A stretch of DNA of 64,000 nt from Acidimicrobiaceae bacterium (lineage in GTDB: Bacteria > Actinomycetota > Acidimicrobiia > Acidimicrobiales > Aldehydirespiratoraceae): NCBI GenBank assembly GCA_028819005.1, contig JAPPMP010000024.1, positions 1 to 64,000 on the forward strand, written 5' to 3'. This document shows positions 18,759 through 26,665 of this stretch, one piece after another; within the stretch, counting starts at the first letter, position 1, and each line of letters opens with the position of its first letter. The notes below the pieces were generated by a model, which was not told where the DNA came from, did not search any database, and saw nothing but the letters and a program-made list of their open reading frames with translations. The position numbers and the translations under genes are program-made.

Positions 18759-19919
18759 TCATCCTCCCGCGGTTGGGAGCCGTGCGGCAAAGCGCTCGAG
18801 GCTCGCGAGGTCGTGGCCCGATGCCAGTTCGTCGATATAGGGAGCGGCGGCCAGCATTCCGAGCGTGTTGGGCGGAGCGTCCACATCGTTGCCGATGAGC
18901 GGGTTCATCCAGATGATTCGGTGGGAGAGGCGGCTCAACTTCTCCATCGATTCGGTCAGCTGTCTCGGGCCGCCCCTATCGAGGCCGTCGGAACAGATCA
19001 CGACGGTCGCCCCCCGACTGAGCCCCCGACGGCCCCATGTGCGAACGAAGTGATCGAGTGATGCTCCGATGCGCGTGCCGCCGTCCCAGTCGAGCACTCG
19101 GGCCGCTGCCAGGCTCATGGCGTCGTCGGGATTGCGGCGGTCGAGGGCCGGCGTGATGCGGGTCAGGCGGGTCCCGAAGCAGAACACCTCGACCTTCTGC
19201 GCAGCGCGGCGCATCGAGTATGCGAACTGCAGCAGGTTGCGGGAGTGATCGGCCATCGATCCCGACACGTCCAGGATCAACACGAGCGGACGGGCTCTTT
19301 CTTTGCGGTCGATGCGGCGAAGCTCGGGGGCGACGTCGCTCAGCCGCATCGCGTCGCGTGCCATCCGACGAATGTCGATTCTGGCGCCGGCCCGGCTGTG
19401 CGTCTGGCGCCGGGTTCGCCGTCTCGGAGGTTCGAGCCTGATGCGGGCCATGATCCGTCGGAGCCGCGCAAGCTCCTCCTCCGAGCAGGCGGCGAAACGC
19501 TTCTCTCGTTCTATCTCGACTGATGAGGCCTGCAGGCCGAGGACCAGAGGCTGGTCGCCGCCCGGCTCGTCGCCGGGCTCGCTGTCGGGTATGTGGAGGG
19601 TGCCGGTGCTGCCCTGGGGGGCCGGGTGTTCGGCGGGCGTCGGTTTGTCCGGCGGTGTTGGGACGTGAAGGAAGTAGGCGCGGAAGACCTTGTCGTAGAC
19701 CGGCAGATGGTCGCGGCGATGCACCAGGGTGGTCCGCCCGCCCCAGTAGACGTCGTGCGGGTCGCCCGGGCTCAGCTCAGCTATTGCCGCACAGAAGTTC
19801 AGCACGTCGTCGCTGCCGACCGGCAGGCCATGTTCGCGGAGCGCGTGGCCGAACCCGACGAAGCGATCGACGACGCCGACCGGCGTGTCGGGAACGGTTG
19901 TGCTGCCGGGGTCAGCCAT
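18759..19919 (-). CDS. coxE: VWA-domain protein, CoxE family
   Basis: The protein has 386 residues. The C-terminal half is a von Willebrand A domain with the MIDAS motif DVSGSMADHS, VFCFGTRLTRITPAL, DWDGGTRIGASL and VVICSDGLDRGG. The N-terminal part (VDRFVGFGHALREHGLPVGS) is typical for CoxE. In Oligotropha, CoxD (AAA+ ATPase) and CoxE are required to build the copper-sulfur-molybdenum centre of CODH. It overlaps coxD by eight bases. Confidence 0.9.
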   Translation of the reverse strand: MADPGSTTVPDTPVGVVDRFVGFGHALREHGLPVGSDDVLNFCAAIAELSPGDPHDVYWGGRTTLVHRRDHLPVYDKVFRAYFLHVPTPPDKPTPAEHPAPQGSTGTLHIPDSEPGDEPGGDQPLVLGLQASSVEIEREKRFAACSEEELARLRRIMARIRLEPPRRRTRRQTHSRAGARIDIRRMARDAMRLSDVAPELRRIDRKERARPLVLILDVSGSMADHSRNLLQFAYSMRRAAQKVEVFCFGTRLTRITPALDRRNPDDAMSLAAARVLDWDGGTRIGASLDHFVRTWGRRGLSRGATVVICSDGLDRGGPRQLTESMEKLSRLSHRIIWMNPLIGNDVDAPPNTLGMLAAAPYIDELASGHDLASLERFAARLPTAGG

Positions 19920-20805
19920 CGGCGACGAGCCGGTCGAGTTCGGCGTGCACGAGCTCGAGGTCGTCGCGGTCCTTGATGACCGAGCCGAGCGTGTCGGCGG
20001 CCGCTTCGCCGTTCAGCTTCTCGCCGCCGAGGACCCCGAGCGCATCGACCCAGTCGAGGGTCTCGGCGACTCCGGGAGGTTTGACGAGATCCATATCGCG
20101 CAGCTGGTGCACCGCACTGACGACCTGCTCCACGAGTTTGTTGGCGACGCCCGGCGCGCGCAGGCGGACTATTTCGAGCTCTTCGTCGACCGTCGGGTAG
20201 CCGATCCAGTGGTAGAGGCAACGCCGCTTGAGCGCGTCGTGGAGCTCGCGGGTGCGGTTCGATGTGAGGACGACGATCGGGCGTTCGGTGGCCGCGACGC
20301 GTCCGATCTCGGGGATTGTGATCTGGAATTCGGAGAGAAATTCGAGCAAGAAGGCTTCGAACTCGTCGTCGGCGCGGTCGATCTCGTCGATCAACAGGAC
20401 GGCGTCGCCTCCGCTCCGCAGCGCTCGGAGCAGCGGCCTCTCAAGGAGGAAGTCCTTGCTGTAGAGGCCGCTGACCGCATCGGAGTCAGTCAATTCTCGT
20501 TCCGAGAGAGCCCGGACATGGAGTATCTGACGGGCATAGTCCCATTCGTAGAGTGCCTGGTGGGTGTCGATTCCCTCGTAGCACTGCAGCCGGATCAGCT
20601 CGCGGCCGTGGACCGCGGCAAGAGACTTGGCGAGTTCTGTCTTGCCGACCCCGACCTCGCCTTCGAGAAGAATCGGTTGGCCGAGGCGCAGACCGATGAA
20701 TGCCGTTGTCGCAAGGCCGCGGCCGGCGAGATAGCCGCGGCTGCGCAGACGCTGCTGCAGTTCGGGAACGCTTGCGGGGGAACCGTCCGCCGTCGCTTCG
20801 CTCAC
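19912..20805 (-). CDS. coxD: MoxR-type AAA+ ATPase, CoxD family
   Basis: The protein has 297 residues. Walker A is LLEGEVGVGKTELAKSL near residue 50, Walker B LLIDEIDRADDEFEAFLLEFL; sensor-like VLTSNRTRELHDALKRRC and the C-terminal lid follow. MoxR ATPases work with VWA partners as metal-centre chaperones, and CoxD is needed to mature the CODH active site. It sits between a small upstream gene (4-base overlap) and coxE (8-base overlap), so the string is translationally coupled. Confidence 0.92.
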   Translation of the reverse strand: MSEATADGSPASVPELQQRLRSRGYLAGRGLATTAFIGLRLGQPILLEGEVGVGKTELAKSLAAVHGRELIRLQCYEGIDTHQALYEWDYARQILHVRALSERELTDSDAVSGLYSKDFLLERPLLRALRSGGDAVLLIDEIDRADDEFEAFLLEFLSEFQITIPEIGRVAATERPIVVLTSNRTRELHDALKRRCLYHWIGYPTVDEELEIVRLRAPGVANKLVEQVVSAVHQLRDMDLVKPPGVAETLDWVDALGVLGGEKLNGEAAADTLGSVIKDRDDLELVHAELDRLVADG

Positions 20806-21071
20806 GCGTCCTCCGAGCGATCACAGTCAGCCTCGGACTTGCCGGCCGAGAAGAGATCGCGAATGCCGGTGCCGTCGGGCGAAGCCTTGCCCTCGGCCAC
20901 GAGGACTCGCTTCCACGCGGTCGCGAGATCTTCGCCGTCTTCGGCGATGCCGTCGAAGGTGAAGTCCCGGGCGTTGCGGCAGACCTTGGTGGGGCTGCAG
21001 TCAGGGTCGGTCCCCAGAACCTCGCCGGTCTTCCAGATGGGGTCGAGGCGGGCTTCTTCGGGTGAGGCCAT
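20802..21071 (-). CDS. small hypothetical protein upstream of coxD
   Basis: The product has 89 residues and is acidic. It has LDPIWKTGEVLGTDPDCSPT, KVCRNARDFTFDGIAEDGED and a C-terminal RDLFSAGKSEADCDRSEDA. Three cysteines are present but no spacing that marks a known metal site. No membrane or signal segment. A four-base overlap with coxD indicates coupling and a link to CODH maturation by context only. Confidence 0.55.
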   Translation of the reverse strand: MASPEEARLDPIWKTGEVLGTDPDCSPTKVCRNARDFTFDGIAEDGEDLATAWKRVLVAEGKASPDGTGIRDLFSAGKSEADCDRSEDA

Positions 21072-21124
21072 GACTGGATTGTAGTACCTTGACCTCCGCG
21101 GACCCCAGCGGACTCAGGCGCGTT

Positions 21125-22000
21125 TCATCCCGTCGAGCGAGCGTGGCGGGCGAGCATGTCGGCGACCACAGCGATGCCGACCTCACGGGGCGCCTTGGCC
21201 CCGATGGGGAGACCGGCGGGTGAGATGATCCTCGTCGTGTCGGTCACGCCACGGTACGCCAGCCAGTCGTCTCGCGCCGACCGCACCGCTTCGGGTCCGA
21301 GCGAACCGATGTAGCCGACCCGCGAACCGAGGGCTGCCTGCAGAACCCGTCCTGTGGCCTCGATGTCGTGGCCAACGACCACCACGCCGTCGATCGGCGA
21401 CAGCGTTGCTGCCAAACCGACCGCCGCGTCCGGGTCCGGTATGGCGACAACGTTCCAGCCGATGAACTCGCCGGCGTCGGCGACCGCACCCGCCATGGCA
21501 CCGCCGCCCATCACCAACAGTGTGCTGCGCGGACTCCATACGGTGACGACTGCGTCTTCGGACACCGCCACCGACGCCTGTGCTTCACCCGGAACCGGCA
21601 TGAGAACGGCGTCGGTCATGGTGGTGCCGTCCAGGTGACATTTGAGCCCGATTCGATCCCGCTCTGAGAGATGATCCCACAGAGCGTTCGGAAGGCTCTC
21701 AGCCGGCGCGACCATGAGCCGGAGATGCGTTCCCGGATCCACCCCGAGTTGTGACGCCTCGATCGTGTTGCACTCGACGTCGATCACTCGCGCTGAACTC
21801 GGCTTCGCGGCTGCGAGCTCGACGAGGCGGCTGTCCAGTGCTCCACCGAGGAGTTCGCCGAGCCGTCCGCCGCCGGGGGTGATTGCAACGGCGTCGTTCG
21901 GGTCGAAACGCGGCGTGACACCGGGGTCGAGGTTCCATGCGACGTCGACCCGCGTGCCACCCCGCAGGCAGGCGACCACACTGACGGCAATGGCGTACAC
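21125..22000 (-). CDS. second XdhC-family protein of the cox locus
   Basis: The protein has 291 residues. Residues of about 35-65 (AVAITPGGGRLGELLGGALD) fit the XdhC_CoxI domain and the C-terminal half is the XdhC Rossmann domain: LLVMGGGAMAGAVADAGEFI, VVVVGHDIEATGRVLQAAL, YIGSLGPEAVRSARDDWL and SPAGLPIGAKAPREVGIAVV. The usual Gly-Ser-Cys loop of xanthine dehydrogenase XdhC is not seen. It lies on the minus strand, divergent from mocA with only 33 bases between. It probably protects or delivers the molybdenum cofactor. Confidence 0.8.
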   Translation of the reverse strand: MYAIAVSVVACLRGGTRVDVAWNLDPGVTPRFDPNDAVAITPGGGRLGELLGGALDSRLVELAAAKPSSARVIDVECNTIEASQLGVDPGTHLRLMVAPAESLPNALWDHLSERDRIGLKCHLDGTTMTDAVLMPVPGEAQASVAVSEDAVVTVWSPRSTLLVMGGGAMAGAVADAGEFIGWNVVAIPDPDAAVGLAATLSPIDGVVVVGHDIEATGRVLQAALGSRVGYIGSLGPEAVRSARDDWLAYRGVTDTTRIISPAGLPIGAKAPREVGIAVVADMLARHARSTG

Positions 22001-22033
22001 GGCGACACGATACTGCCGCCTATCATCGTTCGC

Positions 22034-22651
22034 ATGAGCACCCCGGGCCCTGTCGATGCCGGCGACCTCAACGTTGCGGCGATCGTGCTCGCGGCTGGAT
22101 CATCACGGCGGCTCGGGCAGCCCAAACAGCTGCTTCCGTTCAGAGGCGCCACGTTGCTCGATGCGACGCTCGACCGGGTACGTTCGTTCGGCCTCGCCCA
22201 GACGATCGTCGCAGTGGGCGGCGCAGCACCCGAGGTCCGGGCGACCGTGGATTTCAGCGGTTGCACTGTCGTCGACAGCTTGCGCCACACCGAGGGATGC
22301 TCCTCGTCGATCGTTGCCTCGCTCGACGCGCTCACCGATGAGGTTGATGGTTGCCTGCTCTTTCTCGGCGACCAGCCCGGAGTCGCTGCGTCGACGGTTG
22401 AGGCGTTGCTCGCCACGGCGGGCAGGACACAAATCGCTGTGGTCGCCTACCGAGACGGCTCAGGACATCCGTTCTGGTTCTCCCGTTCGATGTTCGATGC
22501 GCTGCACGAGCTCCATGGCGACAAGGCCGTGTGGAAGCTTCTCGAATCCGGCCGGTTCGAGACAACCGTCGCAGCGGTCGACGCCGACGTGCCGCTCGAC
22601 GTGGATACATGGGACGACTACGAGCGCCTGCTCGCTGCAGACGAGAGTTGA
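22034..22651 (+). CDS. mocA: molybdenum cofactor cytidylyltransferase (MocA-like)
   Basis: The protein has 205 residues of the NTP-transferase fold: IVLAAGSSRRLGQPKQLLPF, GCLLFLGDQPGV and GSGHPFWFSRSMFDAL. MocA adds CMP to molybdopterin to give the cytosine dinucleotide form. CO dehydrogenases use exactly that form, so its place beside the cox genes fits. The protein may alternatively act on another cofactor nucleotide, as MobA-like relatives do. Confidence 0.88.
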   Translation: MSTPGPVDAGDLNVAAIVLAAGSSRRLGQPKQLLPFRGATLLDATLDRVRSFGLAQTIVAVGGAAPEVRATVDFSGCTVVDSLRHTEGCSSSIVASLDALTDEVDGCLLFLGDQPGVAASTVEALLATAGRTQIAVVAYRDGSGHPFWFSRSMFDALHELHGDKAVWKLLESGRFETTVAAVDADVPLDVDTWDDYERLLAADES

Positions 22652-22732
22652 TCGCTGACGACCCTGGCCCATATTCGAGCGCAGCGAACTCGCTCGATCC
22701 GGTGGAGTGCCGCTTGGGACGGCTGGGATCGG

Positions 22733-22903
22733 CTACGTCTGATCGTGGAGGAGCACCACGCGAACTGCGTCGCGGGCAGGGACCTTCCGTTGCAACATCT
22801 CCATCGCAACGTCGATCTGCTCGAGCCCGTGGGTCTCGCCCAGCAGTTCCGCGGTCGGAAAGGCCCCGGAATTCAGCATTTTGGCGGCTTTCCAGAGAAC
22901 TTG
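22733..22903 (-). pseudogene. C-terminal remnant of a zinc-type alcohol dehydrogenase
   Basis: On the minus strand the frame ending at 22733-22735 reads LWKAAKMLNSGAFPTAELLG then ETHGLEQIDVAMEMLQRKVP and ARDAVRVVLLHDQT before the stop. This is the typical C-terminal tail of medium-chain dehydrogenases, where HGLEQIDVAMEML corresponds to the conserved 'L..i..Ai..l' helix. The frame is closed by a stop at 22904-22906 and no catalytic or cofactor domain lies upstream, so it is a 5'-truncated relic of about 56 codons. Confidence 0.6.
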
Positions 22904-23002
22904 TCACAAACCGAACAGGTGCTTTCACTGCGATGAATCCGAGTGTGGCAGCCTAGGCACGGCGCTAGGCTCGTTTCTCGCATCCATATCTTGGATGGCC
23001 AC

Positions 23003-23087
23003 GTCGGAGTGGCGGAATTGGCAGACGCGCTAGCTTGAGGGGCTAGTGCCCGTTATGGGCGTGGGGGTTCAAGTCCCCCCTCCGACA
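23003..23087 (+). tRNA. tRNA-Leu (anticodon GAG)
   Basis: The acceptor stem GTCGGAG pairs with CTCCGAC at the 3' end. The anticodon stem CTAGC/GCTAG encloses the loop TTGAGGG, giving GAG. The long variable arm (TGCCCGTTATGGGCG) marks a class II tRNA. The T arm is GGGGG-TTCAAGT-CCCCC. No CCA is encoded. It borders a stretch of toxin-antitoxin genes and gene remnants. Confidence 0.96.
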
Positions 23088-23111
23088 CGAAAAAACGACA
23101 GCGGTCGTTCT

Positions 23112-23139
23112 TTGAGACAGTGGTGTATGTATGTATAAT
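23112..23139 (+). promoter_or_regulatory. promoter of the first toxin-antitoxin pair, likely leaderless
   Basis: TTGAGA (23112-23117) and a perfect TATAAT (23134-23139) are 16 bases apart. Transcription would start near 23146, exactly at the ATG of the antitoxin. ATGTA (23131-23135) and TACAT (23143-23147) are inverted around the -10 box and may be an operator. Confidence 0.7.
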
Positions 23140-23145
23140 ACGTAC

Positions 23146-23379
23146 ATGCCGAACAAGACAATCAGTCTCCCCGAAGATGTTGCGCCGATCATCGAACGCT
23201 TGGACAAGCCGTTCTCCCAATGGGTTGCTGATCAACTTCGCCGATACCAGGCCGAATCTGTCGAGAGCTTCCAGAAGCAACTTGAACTGGACGCGTCACT
23301 CGCAAGTACCGAGGAGAAATTGACGAGCCGCGACGCTGTCGCAATCGGTCGACGGATGGAACGGTCTGCACCATGGTGA
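23146..23379 (+). CDS. antitoxin of a MazEF-like type II pair
   Basis: The product has 77 residues from the ATG at 23146, starting PNKTISLPEDVAPIIERLDK, a ribbon-helix-helix-like DNA-binding beginning. The acidic, Glu- and Gln-rich C-terminus (SVESFQKQLELDASLASTEE) would wrap the toxin. A longer start at 23131 is possible but would place the TATAAT box inside the coding region, so 23146 is chosen. It overlaps the toxin by seven bases. Confidence 0.75.
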   Translation: MPNKTISLPEDVAPIIERLDKPFSQWVADQLRRYQAESVESFQKQLELDASLASTEEKLTSRDAVAIGRRMERSAPW

Positions 23380-23690
23380 ATCGAGGTTCGATTCACTGGA
23401 TCAATCTCGACAAGCGTCGGCCATGTGTCGTCATGTCTTCGCAGGACGTGTTGCGCGCCGATATCCGGCAAACGCATGTAGTTCCGCTCACTTCGAATAT
23501 GAAGCGAGCGGGAATAGCCGGAAACGTGATGCTTCGTTCAAGCAACACCGGACTCGGTTCAGATTCAGTTGCTGTGCCACTCGGCTTGGAACTTGTTGAT
23601 CGATCCTGGCTGGGTGAACCTGTCGGACAACTCCCGGACCCCCTGTTGGCTGAGATCGAGAGCGGGCTTCGAAAGATCCTTGGTCTGTGA
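23373..23690 (+). CDS. MazF/PemK-like mRNA interferase toxin
   Basis: The product has 105 residues. GSIHWINLDKRRPCVVMSSQ is the MazF N-terminal strand pattern (G-x-I-x-W-x-x-L-D...RP-x-V-V). HVVPLTSNMKRAGIAGNVML and SVAVPLGLELVDRSWLGEPV follow the usual order, as does the final helix LAEIESGLRKILGL. MazF toxins cut single-stranded mRNA at short sites. It overlaps the antitoxin. Confidence 0.85.
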   Translation: MVNRGSIHWINLDKRRPCVVMSSQDVLRADIRQTHVVPLTSNMKRAGIAGNVMLRSSNTGLGSDSVAVPLGLELVDRSWLGEPVGQLPDPLLAEIESGLRKILGL

Positions 23691-23712
23691 CGACAGTCGC
23701 TATCGAGTCTGC

Positions 23713-24924
23713 TCAGCGCATGTTCATGAGCAGGGCTCGGTTGGCGCCGTCGGGGAGTTCAAGGAGCGGCTCTTGTAGTTCCGCGACGGTCGGGCCGTGC
23801 TCTGCGACCAAGGGTGCGAGGGCGTCGATGTCGAAGCCGTAGAGGTCGGCGGCGTTGAGGCCGAGGAGTCGGCGCTTCTCGTCGACCGGGACATCGACCA
23901 TGACCTGACGGAGGTGTTCACGGCTGAACGGTCCGGTGCCCTCATCGTGCGGATAGTCGCTGCCCCACATGAACCGGCCCTCGCCGAGGAGGTCGCGTTT
24001 TTCGATGTCGCGTTTGGAGGGGAACGACGCGCCGAGCCACACGTTCTGCTTGAAATATTCGCTGGCCAACTGCGGCAGACCGGCGCCCTTCTCGTACTTG
24101 AGCTCGCCGATCGAACCGTGGCGCATGCTCAAGATGATGCCGTCGAGTTGGCGGTTCAGAGACTCGAACTGGCCTGAACCGGCCTCGGTGATGACGAACT
24201 TCATGGCCGGGAACCTCTCGAACACGCCTGCCAACAGCAGATGCACGTAGTTGCGCATCCCGTAGAACGGCACTTCGGCGATCATGATCGCCTGGGTGGC
24301 CGGGTACTTGCCGTAGTTCGGCGAACCGGTGCCGCCGTGGAGGTGCACGGGAATGTCCAGATCGACCAGAGCCGACCACAAGGGGTCATAGACCGGGTCG
24401 TAGAGCGGTTTGACCCATTTCACATCGGGCGCCACGGTCGGGATCAGCACTCCGCCGCGCAGGCCGTTCTCCCTGCACCAGGTGGCGTCGGCGATGGCGT
24501 CGTCGACGTCGTTGAGGAAGATCTGGCCGATGCCGGCGCGCCGGTGGGGACGACTGGCGCAGAATTCGACCATCCAGCGGTTGTGGGCGTGGATACCGGC
24601 TCTGCGTCTCTGGTATTCGTCGCCGTCTTTGGGCGGACCGGCGAAGAGCACGAATCCGGGGTAGAAGGGCGGGACAGTATTCGGAAAGAGGATCTCGCCG
24701 ACGACGCCGTCCTTGAGCTGGTCGGCGTCGCGGCGGTCGTCGTCCCAACTGCGGACACGAAGGTCGGTGTCGCGCAGGTCTTTCCAGGGGTTCTTGTACT
24801 CGCCGCGCCAGGCGTCGAATTCGTCATGCCAGGCCGGGTCGAGATACTCGCGGTACTGCTCGTGGCTGCCGCCTGCGTGGGAGTCCGCGGTGATGATCGT
24901 GTAGTTGGGTTCGGAGGTGCTCAT
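23713..24924 (-). CDS. amidohydrolase-2 family metal-dependent hydrolase
   Basis: The product has 403 residues from the ATG at 24924 (STSEPNYTIITADSHAGGSH); a longer start at 24969 adds 15 residues. The TIM-barrel amidohydrolase family (PF04909) fits from ADSHAGGS at the first strand, IPVHLHGGTGSPNYGKYP with the metal His, FVITEAGSGQFESLNRQLDG and WGSDYPHDEGTGPFSREHL with the catalytic Asp. Relatives include decarboxylases and hydrolases of cyclic acids; the substrate is not clear. It is divergent from a gene remnant and probably monocistronic. Confidence 0.8.
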   Translation of the reverse strand: MSTSEPNYTIITADSHAGGSHEQYREYLDPAWHDEFDAWRGEYKNPWKDLRDTDLRVRSWDDDRRDADQLKDGVVGEILFPNTVPPFYPGFVLFAGPPKDGDEYQRRRAGIHAHNRWMVEFCASRPHRRAGIGQIFLNDVDDAIADATWCRENGLRGGVLIPTVAPDVKWVKPLYDPVYDPLWSALVDLDIPVHLHGGTGSPNYGKYPATQAIMIAEVPFYGMRNYVHLLLAGVFERFPAMKFVITEAGSGQFESLNRQLDGIILSMRHGSIGELKYEKGAGLPQLASEYFKQNVWLGASFPSKRDIEKRDLLGEGRFMWGSDYPHDEGTGPFSREHLRQVMVDVPVDEKRRLLGLNAADLYGFDIDALAPLVAEHGPTVAELQEPLLELPDGANRALLMNMR

Positions 24925-24967
24925 TATCGGTCTTTCGGTTCCGCTGACTATCCTAAAGGAGATTCCC

Positions 24968-25039
24968 ATGGGTGGCGAAATGACCGATCTGCAGCGAATT
25001 GTTGCGGAACTTGGCGAACTTCACGATCGACCAGGTTAA
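24968..25039 (+). other. short reading frame with good ribosome site, probable decayed gene start
   Basis: An ATG at 24968 with AAAGGAGA eight bases before opens a frame of 23 codons (GGEMTDLQRIVAELGELHDR) that ends at TAA 25037. It runs in another frame into the deacylase remnant and may be its broken beginning or an unrelated relic. Confidence 0.35.
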
Positions 25040-25656
25040 AGACGAGTCGCTCGCGAAGTACCGCGGTCGCGTCGGCGAAATCGCCGAGTCCGAAGGTAAA
25101 GAGCCGTTCGACGCGATGATCGACATCGCCGTGGCCGACGATCTTCAGACCTACTTCATGCCCCCGACGATGGGCACGGACGACGAGACCGGCGGTTGCG
25201 AGGCGAGCTCTGACACGACGACCGCACGGTCATCGGCGCTTCGGACGCGGGAGCCTGCCTCGACATGATCGACGCCTTCGCCTTCTCGACTGTGGTGCTC
25301 GGCGGGGGAGTCCGCGAACGGGAACTGATCACGATGTCAGGAGCGGTCCGTCAGCTGACCGACGTGCCTGCGAAGCTCTAGGGACTACGCGATCGGGGCC
25401 GATTGGAGGAGGGATTCTTCGCCGATGTCGTGGTCTTCGATGCTGAGGTTGTGGGACTCGGTGAGACGTACACGAAATACGACCTGCCGACTGGTGCAGG
25501 CCGGCTCTATTTCGATGCCGCCGGGATCGAGAATGTTTTTGCGAACAGCGCGAGATCGTTCGCGCCGACGAGGACACAGGAGCGCGTCCCGGAGTCGTGT
25601 TGCGCAGCGGCCGCGACGCTGAAACGGTCGAAGTGCCCGGCGGACGCAACGCCTAG
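24999..25656 (+). pseudogene. N-acyl-D-amino-acid deacylase (amidohydrolase family 3) remnant
   Basis: Three frames must be joined to read the C-terminal third of a D-aminoacylase-type amidohydrolase. The first reads NFTIDQVKDESLAKYRGRVG then FDAMIDIAVADDLQTYFMPP. After a frameshift near 25190 comes DDRTVIGASDAGACLDMIDA and VRQLTDVPAKL, which ends at an in-frame TAG at 25379, then GLRDRGRLEEGFFADVVVFD and KYDLPTGAGRLYFDA. A further shift gives REIVRADEDTGARPGVVLRS and ends at 25656. The usual SDAGAH motif reads SDAGAC, so the active site is damaged as well. The N-terminal two thirds are missing. Confidence 0.75.
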
Positions 25657-25695
25657 AGATAGAGCAGGTTACGACTGATTCGGAACCCCAGTTCA

Positions 25696-25724
25696 ATATA
25701 TTGCCACAGAAAGTGGCAATATAT
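25696..25724 (+). promoter_or_regulatory. perfect 12-bp stem-loop across the start of the next gene
   Basis: ATATATTGCCAC (25696-25707), loop AGAAA, GTGGCAATATAT (25713-25724) pair without mismatch. The right arm overlaps the ATG at 25723. No T-run follows, so it is not a plain terminator. It could be an operator or hide the start codon in mRNA. Confidence 0.7.
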
Positions 25725-26568
25725 GAACGACACACGAACCGGGAAGTGGAAAATGCCAGGCTACGGACTGATCGATCGGGACTACGCCATCAAGTTGGCC
25801 ACGATCGCGCCCGCTGACGACGGGCCTGTGTGGATGATCAACTTGATGTGCTACAAGGAACGGGCCGAGTACGCCGACGGTCGCGAGACGATGCTCAGCG
25901 GGAGAGAAGCCGACGATGAGTACACCCCGATCGGGCCGCTCGCTGCAGTGGGTGCCGAGATCGTGTTCGTCGCCGACGTCGAGGATCAGTTGATCGGCGA
26001 TGAACCCGCCTGGGACCGGATCGCTGTCGTGCGATACCCGACGCGAGCGTCGTTCATCGCGATGCAGGAGCGCGAGGACTTCCAGGAGGCCCACGAGCAC
26101 AAGGAGGCGGGAATGGACCAGACCATCGTCATCGGAGGCCGGCCGTTGGACTTTCCAGTGGCCGAACAGCAAGTGGCGTGGGCCGATGTGCCGCATCCGC
26201 CCAGCGAAGAGGACGGGGCCTACACGATGCTGCACGTGATCCGTTTCCACGATGAAGCCGGCGCAACAGTGACACCCGATCACATGAAGTCCTATGAGGA
26301 GGTTGCGGCTTCCGTGGCTGTCCCGAACGGAGTTCGGATCGATGGCTGCTTCTCCGCCGAAGGCACGATCATAGGCGACGGCCGATCTTGGCATCAGGTT
26401 CGGTTCAACACCTTCCCGAGCCGCCGTGCCTTCATGACAGTCGCTCTCGACCCGGACCGGAACCACGCCCACACCGAGCACCGCGACACGGCCATCGCCG
26501 ACACCTATGCGCTAGGACTACGGCCCTCAGTCAACACTCTCGCCGCTTCTGTAGACGAGATCGACTGA
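25723..26568 (+). CDS. two-domain dimeric alpha/beta-barrel protein (DUF1330-like)
   Basis: The product has 281 residues. Each half looks like a ferredoxin-like dimeric alpha/beta-barrel unit: first VWMINLMCYKERAEYADGRE with DRIAVVRYPTRASFIAMQER, EDFQEAHEHKEAG, which is the DUF1330/NIPSNAP pattern; then YTMLHVIRFHDEAG with WHQVRFNTFPSRRAFMTVAL. Such proteins are small enzymes or ligand binders. The function is unknown. The ATG at 25723 sits in a stem-loop with a weak ribosome site; an ATG at 25753 after GGGAAG is an alternative start. Confidence 0.65.
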   Translation: MNDTRTGKWKMPGYGLIDRDYAIKLATIAPADDGPVWMINLMCYKERAEYADGRETMLSGREADDEYTPIGPLAAVGAEIVFVADVEDQLIGDEPAWDRIAVVRYPTRASFIAMQEREDFQEAHEHKEAGMDQTIVIGGRPLDFPVAEQQVAWADVPHPPSEEDGAYTMLHVIRFHDEAGATVTPDHMKSYEEVAASVAVPNGVRIDGCFSAEGTIIGDGRSWHQVRFNTFPSRRAFMTVALDPDRNHAHTEHRDTAIADTYALGLRPSVNTLAASVDEID

Positions 26569-26636
26569 AGATCCTGCGCCTGCTAGCGATGCCCCAGACC
26601 TCGTGACTCCTGGCCGAACGTGGGTGCCGCGAACAC

Positions 26637-26665
26637 AGACATGTGCTACAATGAAGCACATGTCT
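26637..26665 (+). promoter_or_regulatory. operator-promoter of the second toxin-antitoxin pair
   Basis: AGACATGTGCT (26637-26647) and AGCACATGTCT (26655-26665) are a perfect 11-bp inverted repeat around seven bases. A TACAAT -10 box (26647-26652) is inside it and the antitoxin ATG (26660) is in the right arm, so the transcript is probably leaderless and self-repressed. Confidence 0.8.

Noticed and set aside
19885..21084. 399-codon plus-strand frame opposite coxD
   Set aside because: Antisense to coxD and the small upstream gene; rich in Val, Asp and Gly from GC skew only.
23053..23280. 75-codon minus-strand frame ending in SEGGLEPPRP
   Set aside because: This ending is the antisense translation of the tRNA T arm and acceptor, a well-known annotation artefact.
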